Shown: positions 9,405-18,729 of the stretch, one piece after another
Numbering within the stretch: the first letter of the stretch is position 1
How the letters are laid out: each line of letters starts with the position of its first letter
DNA from: Gammaproteobacteria bacterium
GTDB lineage: Bacteria; Pseudomonadota; Gammaproteobacteria; CAIRSR01
Reading direction: 5' to 3'
Assembly: GCA_963575655.1 (NCBI GenBank)
Contig: CAUYTY010000206.1
Location: 26,616 to 90,615, forward strand
Length of the DNA: 64,000 bases
Notes under the pieces: generated by a model
Seen by the model: the letters and a program-made list of their open reading frames with translations, nothing else
What the model was told of the DNA's origin: nothing
Databases searched by the model: none
Program-made: the position numbers and the translations under genes

Positions 9405-9445
9405 CCGCCCACTCCTTCTCCCGTCGAGAGGGGGTGAATGATTAC
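9405..9445. repeat. Palindromic intergenic element, imperfect copy
   Basis: An imperfect palindrome of the CCTTCTCCC-GTC-GAGAGGGGGTGAATG kind lies between the site-2 protease and trpS genes. It belongs to the same family as the element at 360-398. Confidence 0.5.
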
Positions 9446-9460
9446 GATCGAACGATTGGA

Positions 9461-10135
9461 TCACAGTCGCAACATGGATATTACAGCGTATTGAACCAGG
9501 GCCACCAAGGGGTTCATCACCCATCCCAGAATTCCGCTGGTCAACAGCAGCAATAAAATGAGTATGCCGTATGGCTCACTCCGAACCAACCATCTAGTAA
9601 ATGACGCAGGCAACAATCCTATTAAAATTCGGCCCCCATCCAGGGGAGGCAGAGGTAACAGGTTCAAAACCATTAGGGCGCTGTTAATACCAATCCCTGC
9701 AAGCCCCATAAAGACCATCGGTTCCCCAACCCAGGAAGTTTCCTCTCCCAATAGCGGATAACCAAACTTTATCAACACCCCCCACAGAAGCGCCATGAGC
9801 AGATTGGCAAGTGGTCCGGCAATCGCCACCAAGGCCATATCGCGTTTAGGCTGACGAAGATTCTCAAAGGTTACCGGAACGGGCTTGGCCCAACCGAAAA
9901 TGAATAAGGGGGTCCCGGCAATACTGCTTATGATTAACAGCGTAGCGGGAACCGCAATCGTTCCCACCGGGTCGATATGTTTGATCGGGTTGAAACTGAG
10001 GCGACCGAGCATCAGCGCTGTCGGATCTCCCAGGCGATTGGCCATCCAACCATGAGCAACTTCGTGGAGAGTAACACCGAAGAGTACCGGTAGGACCCAG
10101 ATAGCAAATTGCTGCACAATATTCAGATTGTCCAT
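9461..10135 (-). CDS. Site-2 protease family (M50) membrane metalloprotease
   Basis: This 224-residue multi-pass inner-membrane protein has the zinc-binding HEVAHG motif near residue 25 and the second signature NLLPLPPLDGGR near residue 160, where the aspartate is the third zinc ligand. These define the compact M50 peptidases, which cut proteins within the membrane. Four to six hydrophobic segments are visible. There is no PDZ domain, unlike RseP. Its substrate is unknown. It precedes trpS in the same direction and could be co-transcribed with it. Confidence 0.88.
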   Translation of the reverse strand: MDNLNIVQQFAIWVLPVLFGVTLHEVAHGWMANRLGDPTALMLGRLSFNPIKHIDPVGTIAVPATLLIISSIAGTPLFIFGWAKPVPVTFENLRQPKRDMALVAIAGPLANLLMALLWGVLIKFGYPLLGEETSWVGEPMVFMGLAGIGINSALMVLNLLPLPPLDGGRILIGLLPASFTRWLVRSEPYGILILLLLLTSGILGWVMNPLVALVQYAVISMLRL

Positions 10136-10554
10136 GGGATCAGCTTACCGATTATCCAACATTTTTCTGGCGGGCAGGACTAGCGACTGATCCGAATTGC
10201 TTGAGACAAGCCTTTGGCACTACAAGGCATCCTTACTCGCGGGGTAAAATCGGAAGGACTGCTGTCAACAATCCGCACAAGGACAGACCGCTCGTCGCAG
10301 TTGATAAGGCGGTCGGATGACTAAACCTCAGAAACAAACACCATCGAGATACTGCGGGGGAAGTTATTACGGAGATAACCAGTAACGCTCTTAATGTCTC
10401 CAGCCCCACAACTCAACAAAGAAAAGGGGACTAGGCGACACAGGAAAAACATCTATTCACCCGCGCACTAGACATCCGCCGTGGCTCTATTTTCAAATAC
10501 TGCCAATGCCACGGCGGATGTCGTAATCCGCCAGATTAGTCATTACCGATCTAA
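10136..10554. repeat. Gene-free region with a perfect 15-bp inverted repeat
   Basis: Arms 10471-10485 (GACATCCGCCGTGGC) and 10508-10522 are perfectly complementary around a 22-base loop. The structure lies just downstream of the repeat-protein gene, which runs on the minus strand, and could end its transcript. There is no T-run, so a stem for RNA stability or a REP-like element is as likely. Nothing else is recognised in the gap. Confidence 0.55.
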
Positions 10555-11619
10555 TCAGGGGACATGGGGCGGCATTATTCTGCCTTCACCCATATGACCG
10601 GCGGTGCCCTCCATAGCATTGACGCTTCCATGTGCAGCAGCGGCTGGCTCAGCAATGACCATTCCACGATCAGTGGCACGCTGACGTAGTCTGGTGTAGA
10701 GCTGCTCCTTGATCTGCTGTCTCTCTTGAATTGTCTGAGCTTGCCGCAAGGAACGACGGACTTCTTTTCTTTCCGCTGGGGTGATGAGTGCCCGCATACT
10801 AACTCGCCGCTCCGGCTTGGCCATTAAAGCCGAATCAGCAGCTACGGTCTGAGGCACTACCTGTGCAGAATTAGCGGCAACAACTTTCTGTGGAACGACC
10901 TGAGCCGAATTAGCAGCTACGGTCTGAGGCACCACCTGTGCAGAATTAGCGGCTACGGTTTGTTGTGGCACTACCTGTGCCGAATTAGCGGCAGCAACTT
11001 TCTGTGGAACGACCTGAGCCGAGTTAGCGGCTACGGTTTGTTGTGGCACTACCTGTGCAGAATTAGCGGCAGCAACTTTCTGTGGAACGACCTGAGCCGA
11101 ATTAGCGGCTACGGTTTGTTGTGGCACTACCTGTGCCGAATTAGCGGCAGCAACTTTCTGTGGAACGACCTGAGCCGAGTTAGCGGCTACGGTTTGTTGT
11201 GGCACTACCTGAACTGAGTTGGCGACAGCAACTTTTTGCGGGACAACTTGGGCTGAATTGGCAGCTACGGTTTGAGGCGCCACTTGAGCCGAATTAGCGG
11301 CTACGGTTTGTTGTGGCACTACCTGAGCTGAATTGGCGGCAGCAACTTTTTGCGGGACAACTTGGGCTGAATTGGCAGCTACGGTTTGAGGCGCCACTTG
11401 AGCCGAATTAGCGGCTACGGTTTGTTGTGGCACTACCTGAGCTGAATTAGCGGTAGCAACTTTTTGCGGGACGACTTGGGCCGAATTGGCAGTTACCGTC
11501 TGCGGGGTTACTTGAGCTGAGGCAGCAGATGCGGCTTGCTCCGCACCCGCCGACAGCATAAAACCATTGGTTGCCACTGCAAAGGTAAGTAATACGGAAT
11601 TGAGCTTCGTGTTGACCAT
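10555..11619 (-). CDS. Secreted low-complexity repeat protein (ANSAQVVPQ repeats)
   Basis: This 354-residue protein has a signal peptide (cleavage probably after LSAGA). About 17 tandem units of 12-13 residues follow, with the core ANSAQVVPQ joined alternately by KVAA and QTVA. The unique basic C-terminus is rich in charged helices (SMRALITPAERKEVRRSLR) and ends in a Gly/His/Met-rich tail. The repeats are near-identical at the DNA level (36-39-base units), pointing to recent expansion by slippage or recombination. I chose the ATG at 11619 because GGAGA lies upstream at normal spacing. I do not recognise a family. The Val/Gln/Pro-rich repeats suggest an extended or beta-rich surface or periplasmic polymer. 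This is inference. Confidence 0.75.
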   Translation of the reverse strand: MVNTKLNSVLLTFAVATNGFMLSAGAEQAASAASAQVTPQTVTANSAQVVPQKVATANSAQVVPQQTVAANSAQVAPQTVAANSAQVVPQKVAAANSAQVVPQQTVAANSAQVAPQTVAANSAQVVPQKVAVANSVQVVPQQTVAANSAQVVPQKVAAANSAQVVPQQTVAANSAQVVPQKVAAANSAQVVPQQTVAANSAQVVPQKVAAANSAQVVPQQTVAANSAQVVPQTVAANSAQVVPQKVVAANSAQVVPQTVAADSALMAKPERRVSMRALITPAERKEVRRSLRQAQTIQERQQIKEQLYTRLRQRATDRGMVIAEPAAAAHGSVNAMEGTAGHMGEGRIMPPHVP

Positions 11620-11926
11620 AATTTTTCTCCACAATTATTTTGGAAATAGCAACCTAGCATGATTTTGGTGCTATCCGCAATCCACACTATGGGTAGGATG
11701 ACCCGTTTTAGGCCTCAGATTGCAAGTTCGTCGCATGCAGACAAGCCCGGAGAACGGCTATGGAACAGTTATCCACACGTGATTTAGCAGAGCGAATTCG
11801 TCGGGATTCTGGTGGGCCACAAACGTGATGATTCCTTTCCCTTGTCGATAAGAGGGCGATTACCGAAAATCTCCGAGCTGATTTTCACCGGCTCTGGCGT
11901 AGGTGGCATATACACAACGATGAGTA
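11620..11926. other. Gene-free region with a single DnaA box
   Basis: An exact DnaA-box sequence TTATCCACA lies at 11769-11777, embedded in AACAGTTATCCACACG. No gene is seen between the convergently placed flanks, and no other repeated structure was found. Confidence 0.4.
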
Positions 11927-12202
11927 TTACTGTTTGCAAGCGGTTGCTTTACGGAAAGTATCCATCGTCCAAATCGTATCACCGTCAGGAGTTTTGGTAT
12001 CTGACTTCCAGATATGCGAAATACGTAGACAATAAGTACCCGTATTCATAATCTCGGCGGATCGCTCCACTGGTTTCTCACCACCGATACGTATCAGCTC
12101 GGGGTTAGTAGTAGTGTAATTCGGCTTAAGAGGCGTCGAACAACCCGCCAATAAGACAGAAACGGCAGCAGCTCCTATAAGGGTCATGTGGAAAATTTTC
12201 AT
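11927..12202 (-). CDS. Small lipoprotein of unknown function
   Basis: This 91-residue protein has a lipoprotein signal peptide ending in the lipobox LLAGC (Cys21), so the mature protein should be lipid-anchored with STPLKPNYTTTNP after the cysteine. The mature domain has two further cysteines (TYCLRISHIW and ATACKQ) that may form a disulfide, and a GDTIWTMDTF strand. GAGG lies about 9 bases before the ATG. I do not recognise a family. It is a lone gene between repeat-rich gaps. Confidence 0.7.
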   Translation of the reverse strand: MKIFHMTLIGAAAVSVLLAGCSTPLKPNYTTTNPELIRIGGEKPVERSAEIMNTGTYCLRISHIWKSDTKTPDGDTIWTMDTFRKATACKQ

Positions 12203-12504
12203 TTATAGTGTCCTCGTAAGTCGTATTCGGGTGGAAAAACATTCGCGCGAATGATGTCTGAATACCTAAAAATGGGCGCCGCAAAGATCGTGCTGATAAT
12301 ATTGGAATCCCAAGAGGCAGAGAAGGGTAACAGTTTAAATTGAATAAAGACTGCTCTGCGAATCCCTTAATTGCCAATTCTCCGCATATCCTCGTAGGAG
12401 TACCGGGAGTGCGACGCCCCCCCCCCAGTCCGGTTGCGTAATGCAATAGAGCAGAGGACGCGAGGGTAATTCTGAAGGCGCTGCCATTGAGGTTCAGCCA
12501 GCCC
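12203..12504. other. Gene-free stretch with a C10 homopolymer
   Basis: Nothing gene-like stands out upstream of the lipoprotein gene except its own promoter region. A run of about ten C residues near 12418-12428 is one of several long G/C homopolymers in the window; the others lie inside genes and coincide with frameshifts. Confidence 0.4.
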
Positions 12505-12870
12505 GCCGTCCTTTGACGTTTCTGTAAAAACGCCGGTCTTTCCCGGCTGTCAACCCGTAAGGGTAACTTGGCTTACGCCAGTACAAGGTCTCCTCGCCCA
12601 GAACAAGAAGGTCGGTCAGACTAAGGATTGGGTCTTATACCGTCTCGACCGTCATTCCTTTCGTCGTCAGAGCCTGGGACTGGAGAAGCATCCCAGGGTG
12701 GCTCGCTTTCGCTTCTCTTCTTGTCGGCTGCCTTTCGGAGGGCTGGTTGAATCTCAAACTTTTCAGCCAGCGGAATGGATTTCGCTAGGTTGAAAAGTTA
12801 GGCGGCGACTCAACTTCGCTGCCTTTCAGGGGAGGCAGGATGATAACCTCTCCTGTCGCAACATCCAACC
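12505..12870 (-). ncRNA. Candidate structured RNA related to the 25.7-26.0 kb element
   Basis: Read on the minus strand, the region ends in CCCTTACGGG-TTGACA followed by the perfect hairpin GCCGGGAAAGACCGGC (12547-12532). This 3' block is nearly identical to that at 25965-25997. Upstream stems include AACTTTTCA paired with TGAAAAGTT around a nested stem, and a CCTGGGA/TCCCAGG-like stem. Shared 3' core with a variable stem-rich upstream part is what is expected of two members of one RNA class. My best guess is the HEARO/omega-RNA class that guides IscB-type nucleases, but no iscB or tnpB ORF is adjacent. Confidence 0.45.
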
Positions 12871-13053
12871 TTCCGGGTTTCGGGTGCTCCAGGACGATGG
12901 CCAGGACACCTGGGCGTCATCATAGTGGAAGAAATTGCAGCATCCACATATCTGCTGGAAATATCAGGCTTGATCTTCAAACAAAATTGACAGTCACATC
13001 ACACTTTTCATAATCTCCCTCAAGGTTCACCACCATGACGAGAGGAGTGTGGT

Positions 13054-14181
13054 ATGAGGGTTGTCGCGAGCGTATTACTCTGGGTATTGATGGTTTCTGC
13101 GGTAGCGCAGGCGGCGGAGGTTGAGGTAGTGAAGATTGGGGTGGTATCCCCCCTGACCGGACCCCAGGCCCACCTGGGCAAGGACATTGAGAACGGCGCA
13201 CGGCTCGCCATCGACGAGGTCAACGCCAGCCATCCCACCTTGAGCGGGCATCCGATACGCTTTGAACTCCTTGCCGAGGATGACCAAGCCGACCCTCGAA
13301 CCGCCACCGTGGTAGCCCAAAAATTGGTGGACAACGGCGTCAAAGGGGTGATTGGCCACCTCAACTCTGGGGCCAGTATCCCGGCCGCACGTATCTACGC
13401 TGAGGCAGGTATTCCCCAGGTTTCACCTGGTTCTACTGCCGTAACCTACACCCGCCAGGGTTTCAAGACCACCTATCGTGTCATGGCCAATGACGCCCAA
13501 CAGGGACGGACCCTCGGCGAGTACGCAGTCCGAATTGGTCGACGAGTTGCGGTGGTGGACGACCGCACGGCATATGGCCAGGGACTTGCCGACGAGGTGG
13601 CCAAGGCAGTTCCGGCTGCTGGTGGTGAGGTAGTTGCGCGGGAATTTACCACCGATAAGTCTACGGATTTTACTGCTATCCTCACCTCGCTCAAAGCCAA
13701 GCGCCCCGATGTCGTCGTCTACGGTGGCATGGACCCCCAGGCTGCCCCCATGGCGCGCCAGATGAAGATGTTAGGACTCAAAGCGGCGTTGATGGGAGGG
13801 GACGGGATGCAGTCCGCCGAATTTCTCAAGCTTGCCGGGTCTGCCGCCGAAGGAGTCATCGGTTCCTCACCAGGATTGCCCTTAGACAAGATGCCTGGCG
13901 GCACCAAATTTGCGGATCGATTCACCGCCCGCTTTGGCAAGATTCAGATCTATGCCCCCTTTTCCTACGATGCTAGCCGTGTTTTAGTAACCGCCATGCA
14001 ACAGGCCAACTCCGTTGAACCGGCCCAGTATCTGCCCGTGTTGGCCCGCATCGCCTTTGACGGCGTCATTGGTCCGATTGCCTTCGACACCTACGGTGAC
14101 CTCAAGGATGGCCCCGTCACCCTCTACCAAGTAAAAAGTGGGCAGTGGGCACCACTGATAACGATGGGAGGAAAGAATTGA
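13054..14181 (+). CDS. Branched-chain amino acid/amide-type ABC transporter substrate-binding protein
   Basis: This 375-residue periplasmic binding protein has a signal peptide (MRVVASVLLWVLMVSAVAQA). Its fold is that of the LivJ/LivK family: KIGVVSPLTGPQAHLGKD at the start of lobe 1, GVIGHLNSGASIPAA, then FTTDKSTDFTAILTSLK and a C-terminal FDGVIGPIAFDTYGDLKD. It captures a ligand (leucine, another amino acid, urea or an amide) for the permease; the ligand cannot be read from sequence. AGAGGA lies 8-13 bases before the ATG. The permease gene starts 3 bases after the stop, so the two form an operon. Confidence 0.88.
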   Translation: MRVVASVLLWVLMVSAVAQAAEVEVVKIGVVSPLTGPQAHLGKDIENGARLAIDEVNASHPTLSGHPIRFELLAEDDQADPRTATVVAQKLVDNGVKGVIGHLNSGASIPAARIYAEAGIPQVSPGSTAVTYTRQGFKTTYRVMANDAQQGRTLGEYAVRIGRRVAVVDDRTAYGQGLADEVAKAVPAAGGEVVAREFTTDKSTDFTAILTSLKAKRPDVVVYGGMDPQAAPMARQMKMLGLKAALMGGDGMQSAEFLKLAGSAAEGVIGSSPGLPLDKMPGGTKFADRFTARFGKIQIYAPFSYDASRVLVTAMQQANSVEPAQYLPVLARIAFDGVIGPIAFDTYGDLKDGPVTLYQVKSGQWAPLITMGGKN

Positions 14182-14184
14182 CCC

Positions 14185-15126
14185 GTGGATAACCTCATAT
14201 TCTATCAAATCCTTCTCCAGCAGGTCTTTAATGGCCTGGTCCTAGGTAGCCTCTACGCCCTGGTAGCGCTGGGCTACACCATGGTTTACGGCATCCTTGA
14301 GTTGATCAACTTCGCCCATGGTGAAGTCGTAATGCTCGGGGCGATGGTGACCTTGACGGTCCTTGGGGTCCTTTCCGGGGCGGGTTACAGCGGGGTGTGG
14401 ACGATTGGGGTAGCGCTCGTGGTGGCGGTGCCGGTATGCGTAGTTACCGGACTGGCCATCGAACGAGTGGCCTACCGCCCTCTCCGCCACGCCCCCCGGC
14501 TTGCCCCCCTCATTACCGCGATTGGTGTCTCCATCGTGCTCCAGAACCTGGCCATGATCTTTTGGGGACGCCAATATCTCTCCTTTCCACCGGTCATAGA
14601 CGTTCAGATATACGAGTGGTGGGGGGTATCGGTGACTAACGTACAGCTTGTCGTTATCGCCCTGGCTACAACTATGATGGTCGGATTATTGCTGCTCGTC
14701 GGCCATACCCGCCTCGGTCGGGCAATGCGTGCCATTGCCCAAAACAGGGAGGTAGCAGGCCTGATGGGGGTGAACGTAAATACGGTGATCGCCGCTACCT
14801 TCGCCATCGGATCGGGGTTAGCGGCGGTTGCAGGGATGTTGGTGTCGGCCTATTACGGCCTCTCCCACTATGCCATGGGCTTTATGTTGGGCCTCAAGGC
14901 ATTCACCGCTGCGGTACTGGGAGGAATCGGTAACATCCCTGGAGCAATGCTCGGCGGATTACTATTGGGGGTCATCGAAAGTCTTGGGGCGGGCTATATC
15001 GGCGACCTGACCGGCGGTTTTCTGGGCAGCAATTATCAAGACATCTTTGCTTTTTTTGTGCTGATTCTGGTTCTAATCTTCCGCCCTGCGGGATTACTCG
15101 GAGAACAAGTGGCAGATCGAGCGTAG
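14185..15126 (+). CDS. Branched-chain amino acid-type ABC permease, LivH family
   Basis: This 313-residue inner-membrane permease has about eight hydrophobic segments. LivH signatures include NGLVLGSLYALVALGYTMVYG, LINFAHGEVVMLGA and AVLGGIGNIPGAMLGG. It uses a GTG start with GGGAGGAAAG upstream, 3 bases after the binding-protein stop. The usual partners LivM, LivG and LivF do not follow: the next gene is on the opposite strand. As it stands this half-permease has no ATPase, so it would have to use subunits encoded elsewhere, or the operon has been cut. Confidence 0.88.
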   Translation: MDNLIFYQILLQQVFNGLVLGSLYALVALGYTMVYGILELINFAHGEVVMLGAMVTLTVLGVLSGAGYSGVWTIGVALVVAVPVCVVTGLAIERVAYRPLRHAPRLAPLITAIGVSIVLQNLAMIFWGRQYLSFPPVIDVQIYEWWGVSVTNVQLVVIALATTMMVGLLLLVGHTRLGRAMRAIAQNREVAGLMGVNVNTVIAATFAIGSGLAAVAGMLVSAYYGLSHYAMGFMLGLKAFTAAVLGGIGNIPGAMLGGLLLGVIESLGAGYIGDLTGGFLGSNYQDIFAFFVLILVLIFRPAGLLGEQVADRA

Positions 15127-15295
15127 CCGTTAAGCGCGATTTAGCGCGGAACACCATTAAGAGAGTGTCGCCTAACCAACGCGCACCTTAATACGCATCC
15201 GCGTTCATTGAGACGGAATTTCATAGAACAAAGTCAAGTCGCCACTGATACGTTAACGTTAGACTGCCATTCGATAGGGATTATCGGAATGATGG

Positions 15296-17050
15296 CTAGC
15301 TCAGTACCGTTGCCTGTTGGATTAATGCCGGAATATCCAAAATCAGAGCCATTTCTCCATCGCCTAATATGCTGGCACCGTTAATACCAGAGAGACGGCG
15401 GAATACTTCCCCCAATGGTTTGATTACGGTCTGGAATTCACCGAGGAGTTGGTCTACCACCAACCCCACCTTTCGTCCAGCAGAACAAACCACGACCACA
15501 CTCTGGCGAACCTCCCTTCCCGTTTCGCCCGTGGCAAAAATTTGATTCAACCACAATAACGGCAACCTCTCGCCGCGTAGGTTGATGGAGTCTGTCCCAT
15601 AGTGATCCTGGGCTTGAACGAGGTCCAGGCATTCAACCACCGTATCCAGGGGGGCGATGTAGAACGCCCCAGCGACACCCACCAAAAAACCATCAATGAT
15701 GGCGAGTGTCAGCGGTAAACGTAACCGTACTACCGTTCCTACCCCCAACAAGCTTTCCGCCTCAATAGTGCCGCAGAACCCCTCGACTACGCGGCGTACC
15801 AAGTCCATACCCATGCCTCGGACCGAGAAATCGGTTCTCTGCGATACCGTACTCAGCCCTGGTTCGAAGATGAGCTGGAAGATCTCGGCTTCGGAGGGTT
15901 TAGCATCCTGGGGCATTAGGCCAACTTGCACCGCCATCGCCAAAATCCGCTCACTATCAATGCCACGACCATCATCCGCGACCTCAATGACAACACTACC
16001 GGAGTCATGGTAGGCATTGAGGTCAAGTCGTCCCTGAGGGGGTTTCCCGACAGCAACGCGCTCCTCTGGGAGTTCGATGCCATGCTCAAGGCTGTTGCGC
16101 ACCAGGTGGGTCAACGGATCGACGAGGAGTTCCACCATCGATTCGTCGAGTTCAGTATCCGCACCGTTCACTTCTAATCTCATTTCCTTGTTTAAGGAAC
16201 GAGCCAGGTCACGAATCAGCGGCTGGAAACAAGAAAAAGTCTCCCCGATCTGGACCATCCGCAGACGTAAGGCAACCTCTCGAATTTCCTCTGTTAAACG
16301 GGACAACGCCGCAACCGATTCCATTAGGGCGGAGTCCCCCAGGCGCTTGGCCGTCATTTTCTGGCTGGCGCCGAGGACAACCAATTCACCCACGAGATCA
16401 ATCAACCGTCCGAGTTTGGTAGCGTCCACCTGCACGTGCGGTGTATCTTCTGATAAAACTCTGATTAGTGCTTCGACGGAGGCTTCAGGAACTTCAAGAT
16501 CAAGAAATTCAGGAGTTTCAGAAACCTCGGCGGGCGCGATGGGTAGAATCGCGACAGGTTCCAATACAGGCACTATCGATTCACCAAGAGGTCTTCCGAG
16601 AGGAATCGTGGGGGGGATTTTAGTCACAGGAGGGGAAGGCGTGGCGCCTTCCATGTAGCAATTGATCTGGTTTTTGAGTTCCTCCCCATTCCGAGTTAGT
16701 TTGGAAGATACAGCATTTTCCCCCATAACCGTATTCACCAGCTTGCGGAGATGATCCTTGCAACGCAGCAGCAGATCCGCCAATACCGAGTCGAGAATAA
16801 TCTGTTCACTCCTCATCCGATCGAGTACGTTTTCGACACGATGAGCAAAATCAACCATTGGCTCAAAACCGAATGACCCTGCCCCGCCCTTAATGGTATG
16901 AACAACGCGGAATAGGGTATTAATAATCTCCCGTTCGTAAGGCCTTCCTTCTAGGGTTAACAGTATCTGTTCCATTTTGGAAAGTGATTCAATACTTTCC
17001 TCAAAGAAAACCTGGAGAATTGGTTCTAGGATCGGATCGATCATGACCAT
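15296..17050 (-). CDS. cheA: CheA-type chemotaxis histidine kinase, short form
   Basis: CheA couples receptors to CheY/CheB. This 584-residue version has an HPt domain with the phospho-accepting His51 in VVHTIKGGAGSFGF and a Pro-rich linker (about 130-190) with no evident P2 domain. The dimerisation helices and the kinase domain follow, with N-box NSLEHGIELPEE, G1 DDGRGID, F-box FEPGLST and G2 GMGMDLVRR, and then a C-terminal CheW-like domain (about 440-580). GAGC upstream is a weak ribosome site, so either of two ATGs (17050 or 17044) could start it. It closes a minus-strand cluster with a diguanylate cyclase, CheC proteins and a receiver. Lack of P2 suggests less efficient or different response-regulator docking. 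Confidence 0.9.
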   Translation of the reverse strand: MVMIDPILEPILQVFFEESIESLSKMEQILLTLEGRPYEREIINTLFRVVHTIKGGAGSFGFEPMVDFAHRVENVLDRMRSEQIILDSVLADLLLRCKDHLRKLVNTVMGENAVSSKLTRNGEELKNQINCYMEGATPSPPVTKIPPTIPLGRPLGESIVPVLEPVAILPIAPAEVSETPEFLDLEVPEASVEALIRVLSEDTPHVQVDATKLGRLIDLVGELVVLGASQKMTAKRLGDSALMESVAALSRLTEEIREVALRLRMVQIGETFSCFQPLIRDLARSLNKEMRLEVNGADTELDESMVELLVDPLTHLVRNSLEHGIELPEERVAVGKPPQGRLDLNAYHDSGSVVIEVADDGRGIDSERILAMAVQVGLMPQDAKPSEAEIFQLIFEPGLSTVSQRTDFSVRGMGMDLVRRVVEGFCGTIEAESLLGVGTVVRLRLPLTLAIIDGFLVGVAGAFYIAPLDTVVECLDLVQAQDHYGTDSINLRGERLPLLWLNQIFATGETGREVRQSVVVVCSAGRKVGLVVDQLLGEFQTVIKPLGEVFRRLSGINGASILGDGEMALILDIPALIQQATVLS

Positions 17051-17131
17051 ACATTGCTCGAGATTGATTATAGGGATTAACCGAATGTTGCCTGCTTTTC
17101 CTGGAGAGAAATATTAACCCCCCCTTCTGAA

Positions 17132-18103
17132 TCAGAGGGTTCCTTGCTGTACGCAATTGCGTCCACTATGTTTCGCACCATATAATGCCATATCCGCTGC
17201 TTCTAATAACCCTTTGGCATTGCAGGTCGTCCCTGATGTATAGCTGGCGACACCAAGGCTAATTGTCACATGACTGGCAACTTTTGACTTCTCATGAAGA
17301 ATGTTTAGCTCAGCAATTGCGCGACGTAATTTCTCGGCAACTAATTTACTACCCTCTGGCCCACAATCGGGAAGGATAATCGTAAATTCCTCACCACCAT
17401 AGCGAACCACGACATCACCGGAGCGATTTAGTTGTGATTTCAGTGTGCTTGCGATGGTCGTAAGGACACGATCACCGGCCGGATGCCCATAATTGTCGTT
17501 ATAGGCCTTGAAGCAATCCACATCCATCATGATTAAAGATATTGGCTTATGCTGTCGTTGTGCGCGTTCAAATTCAGATTGGTAACGCTTATCAAAGAAT
17601 CGACGATTGAATACGCCGGTGAGTCCATCAGTAATTGCTTCAAGCGAGGAGCGTTCAGAGCTTGATTTCAGCATAGATTCGCGTTTCACGGACACACTTG
17701 CATCCGTAATTTGAATCAGACAAAAATTACGTCCCTCAAGCGCAATCGGCGTAATCATAATCGATTGCTGAATGCGTTCGCCGCGCCGGCGTGCCGCATC
17801 AGAATGGTAGAGGGGAAGCGGGGAGTGATGTAACGCATTAGAGAGAATAGCCGGCAAGCGGCGCGACAGTACATTCTTTATGGATCTTTTTAGTGAGAGC
17901 GACATACCATCCAGGAATAGGTCTTCGATCGGACGATGCCATGCCTCCTCGCTGATGATGCCGCTGTATTTCTCAACCCAGGTATTCCATAACATCACCT
18001 GTTCATCGCCATCCAGCAGAATTAGCCCAACGTTGATGGCATCCCAAATTTTCCGCTCAATTCCCTGTAAAGTTATCTCCTCAGGGGATGGGGAGAGGTT
18101 CAT
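17132..18103 (-). CDS. PAS-GGDEF diguanylate cyclase
   Basis: This 323-residue cytoplasmic protein makes the second messenger c-di-GMP. An N-terminal PAS-like domain (about 15-75, with GLILLDGDEQVMLWN) is followed by a linker and a GGDEF domain (about 160-320). The active-site signature is GGEEF within VVVRYGGEEFTIILPD, and an RxxD inhibitory site (RSGD) sits five residues before it, so product feedback is expected. Substrate and metal residues DVDCFKAYND and GHPAGD are intact, so it should be active. It starts 2 bases after the CheC stop, making a tight operon and linking this chemosensory cluster to c-di-GMP output. Confidence 0.9.
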   Translation of the reverse strand: MNLSPSPEEITLQGIERKIWDAINVGLILLDGDEQVMLWNTWVEKYSGIISEEAWHRPIEDLFLDGMSLSLKRSIKNVLSRRLPAILSNALHHSPLPLYHSDAARRRGERIQQSIMITPIALEGRNFCLIQITDASVSVKRESMLKSSSERSSLEAITDGLTGVFNRRFFDKRYQSEFERAQRQHKPISLIMMDVDCFKAYNDNYGHPAGDRVLTTIASTLKSQLNRSGDVVVRYGGEEFTIILPDCGPEGSKLVAEKLRRAIAELNILHEKSKVASHVTISLGVASYTSGTTCNAKGLLEAADMALYGAKHSGRNCVQQGTL

Positions 18104-18105
18104 AA

Positions 18106-18729
18106 TTATCGACCCACAGGAATGCCCAAGAGAAAACTATCAATGTGAGACACCAATTCTGTTAGCGATGAAGAGCTAAACAAAAATACCAGGTAGCCAT
18201 TGGAATGACGAGCCTTAATGTTTAGATCAATATGCAACGCCAACATCACGGGGTGATTATCTTCGTTCACAATTTGTTGAATAATAACCTCTGAGGTATC
18301 CACGAAGTAAACTGGCAAGGAACTTGCCAAGGTAAGGCCAAGCATATCAGCCATCACAGAAAGACAGGCATTCAAAATAATGTTACCCAATTCGCACATT
18401 GCCTCCTGTTCAAATTCGGCAAGTTCTTCTACGTCTAATTGCGACCCCATCATGTCGCGCACAATTTCCAGCGCACGCTCTTCAGTAAATAGCAGCATGG
18501 CGGTGGAGTCGAAGGGTCCATTAAAATGCTGTTTGACCGCGCCCAATCGCGGGCTGTCCAGAGAAAGCGATTTCGCAGTAATTTCAGAGGATTGATAAAA
18601 TTGAATGCGCGGTACGGATAATTCAATCTCCTCCGAGACGATCTCGCTCAAGCTGGATGCTGCACGTCCCGCACCAACATTGAAGACCTCGGTAAGGGCA
18701 TCCAGATGTAGCTCCAATAACTCGTTCAT
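18106..18729 (-). CDS. CheC-family CheY-phosphate phosphatase
   Basis: This 207-residue CheC-like protein carries both active-site helices of the family. The first is DALTEVFNVGAGRAASSLSE with the Glu and Asn that attack CheY-P. The second is EAMCELGNIILNACLS with the same E-x-x-N pattern. Members remove phosphate from CheY and thereby end the signal; some interact with CheD. Its start overlaps the end of the receiver gene by four bases, and the cyclase gene follows directly, so all three are one transcript. A longer CheC homologue lies upstream at 19212-20195 with about half of its residues alike. Confidence 0.85.
   Translation of the reverse strand: MNELLELHLDALTEVFNVGAGRAASSLSEIVSEEIELSVPRIQFYQSSEITAKSLSLDSPRLGAVKQHFNGPFDSTAMLLFTEERALEIVRDMMGSQLDVEELAEFEQEAMCELGNIILNACLSVMADMLGLTLASSLPVYFVDTSEVIIQQIVNEDNHPVMLALHIDLNIKARHSNGYLVFLFSSSSLTELVSHIDSFLLGIPVGR

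Noticed and set aside
10800..11520. Regular direct repeats that could suggest a CRISPR array
   Set aside because: The units are 36-39 bases with no unique spacers and encode an in-frame protein repeat; there are no cas genes.
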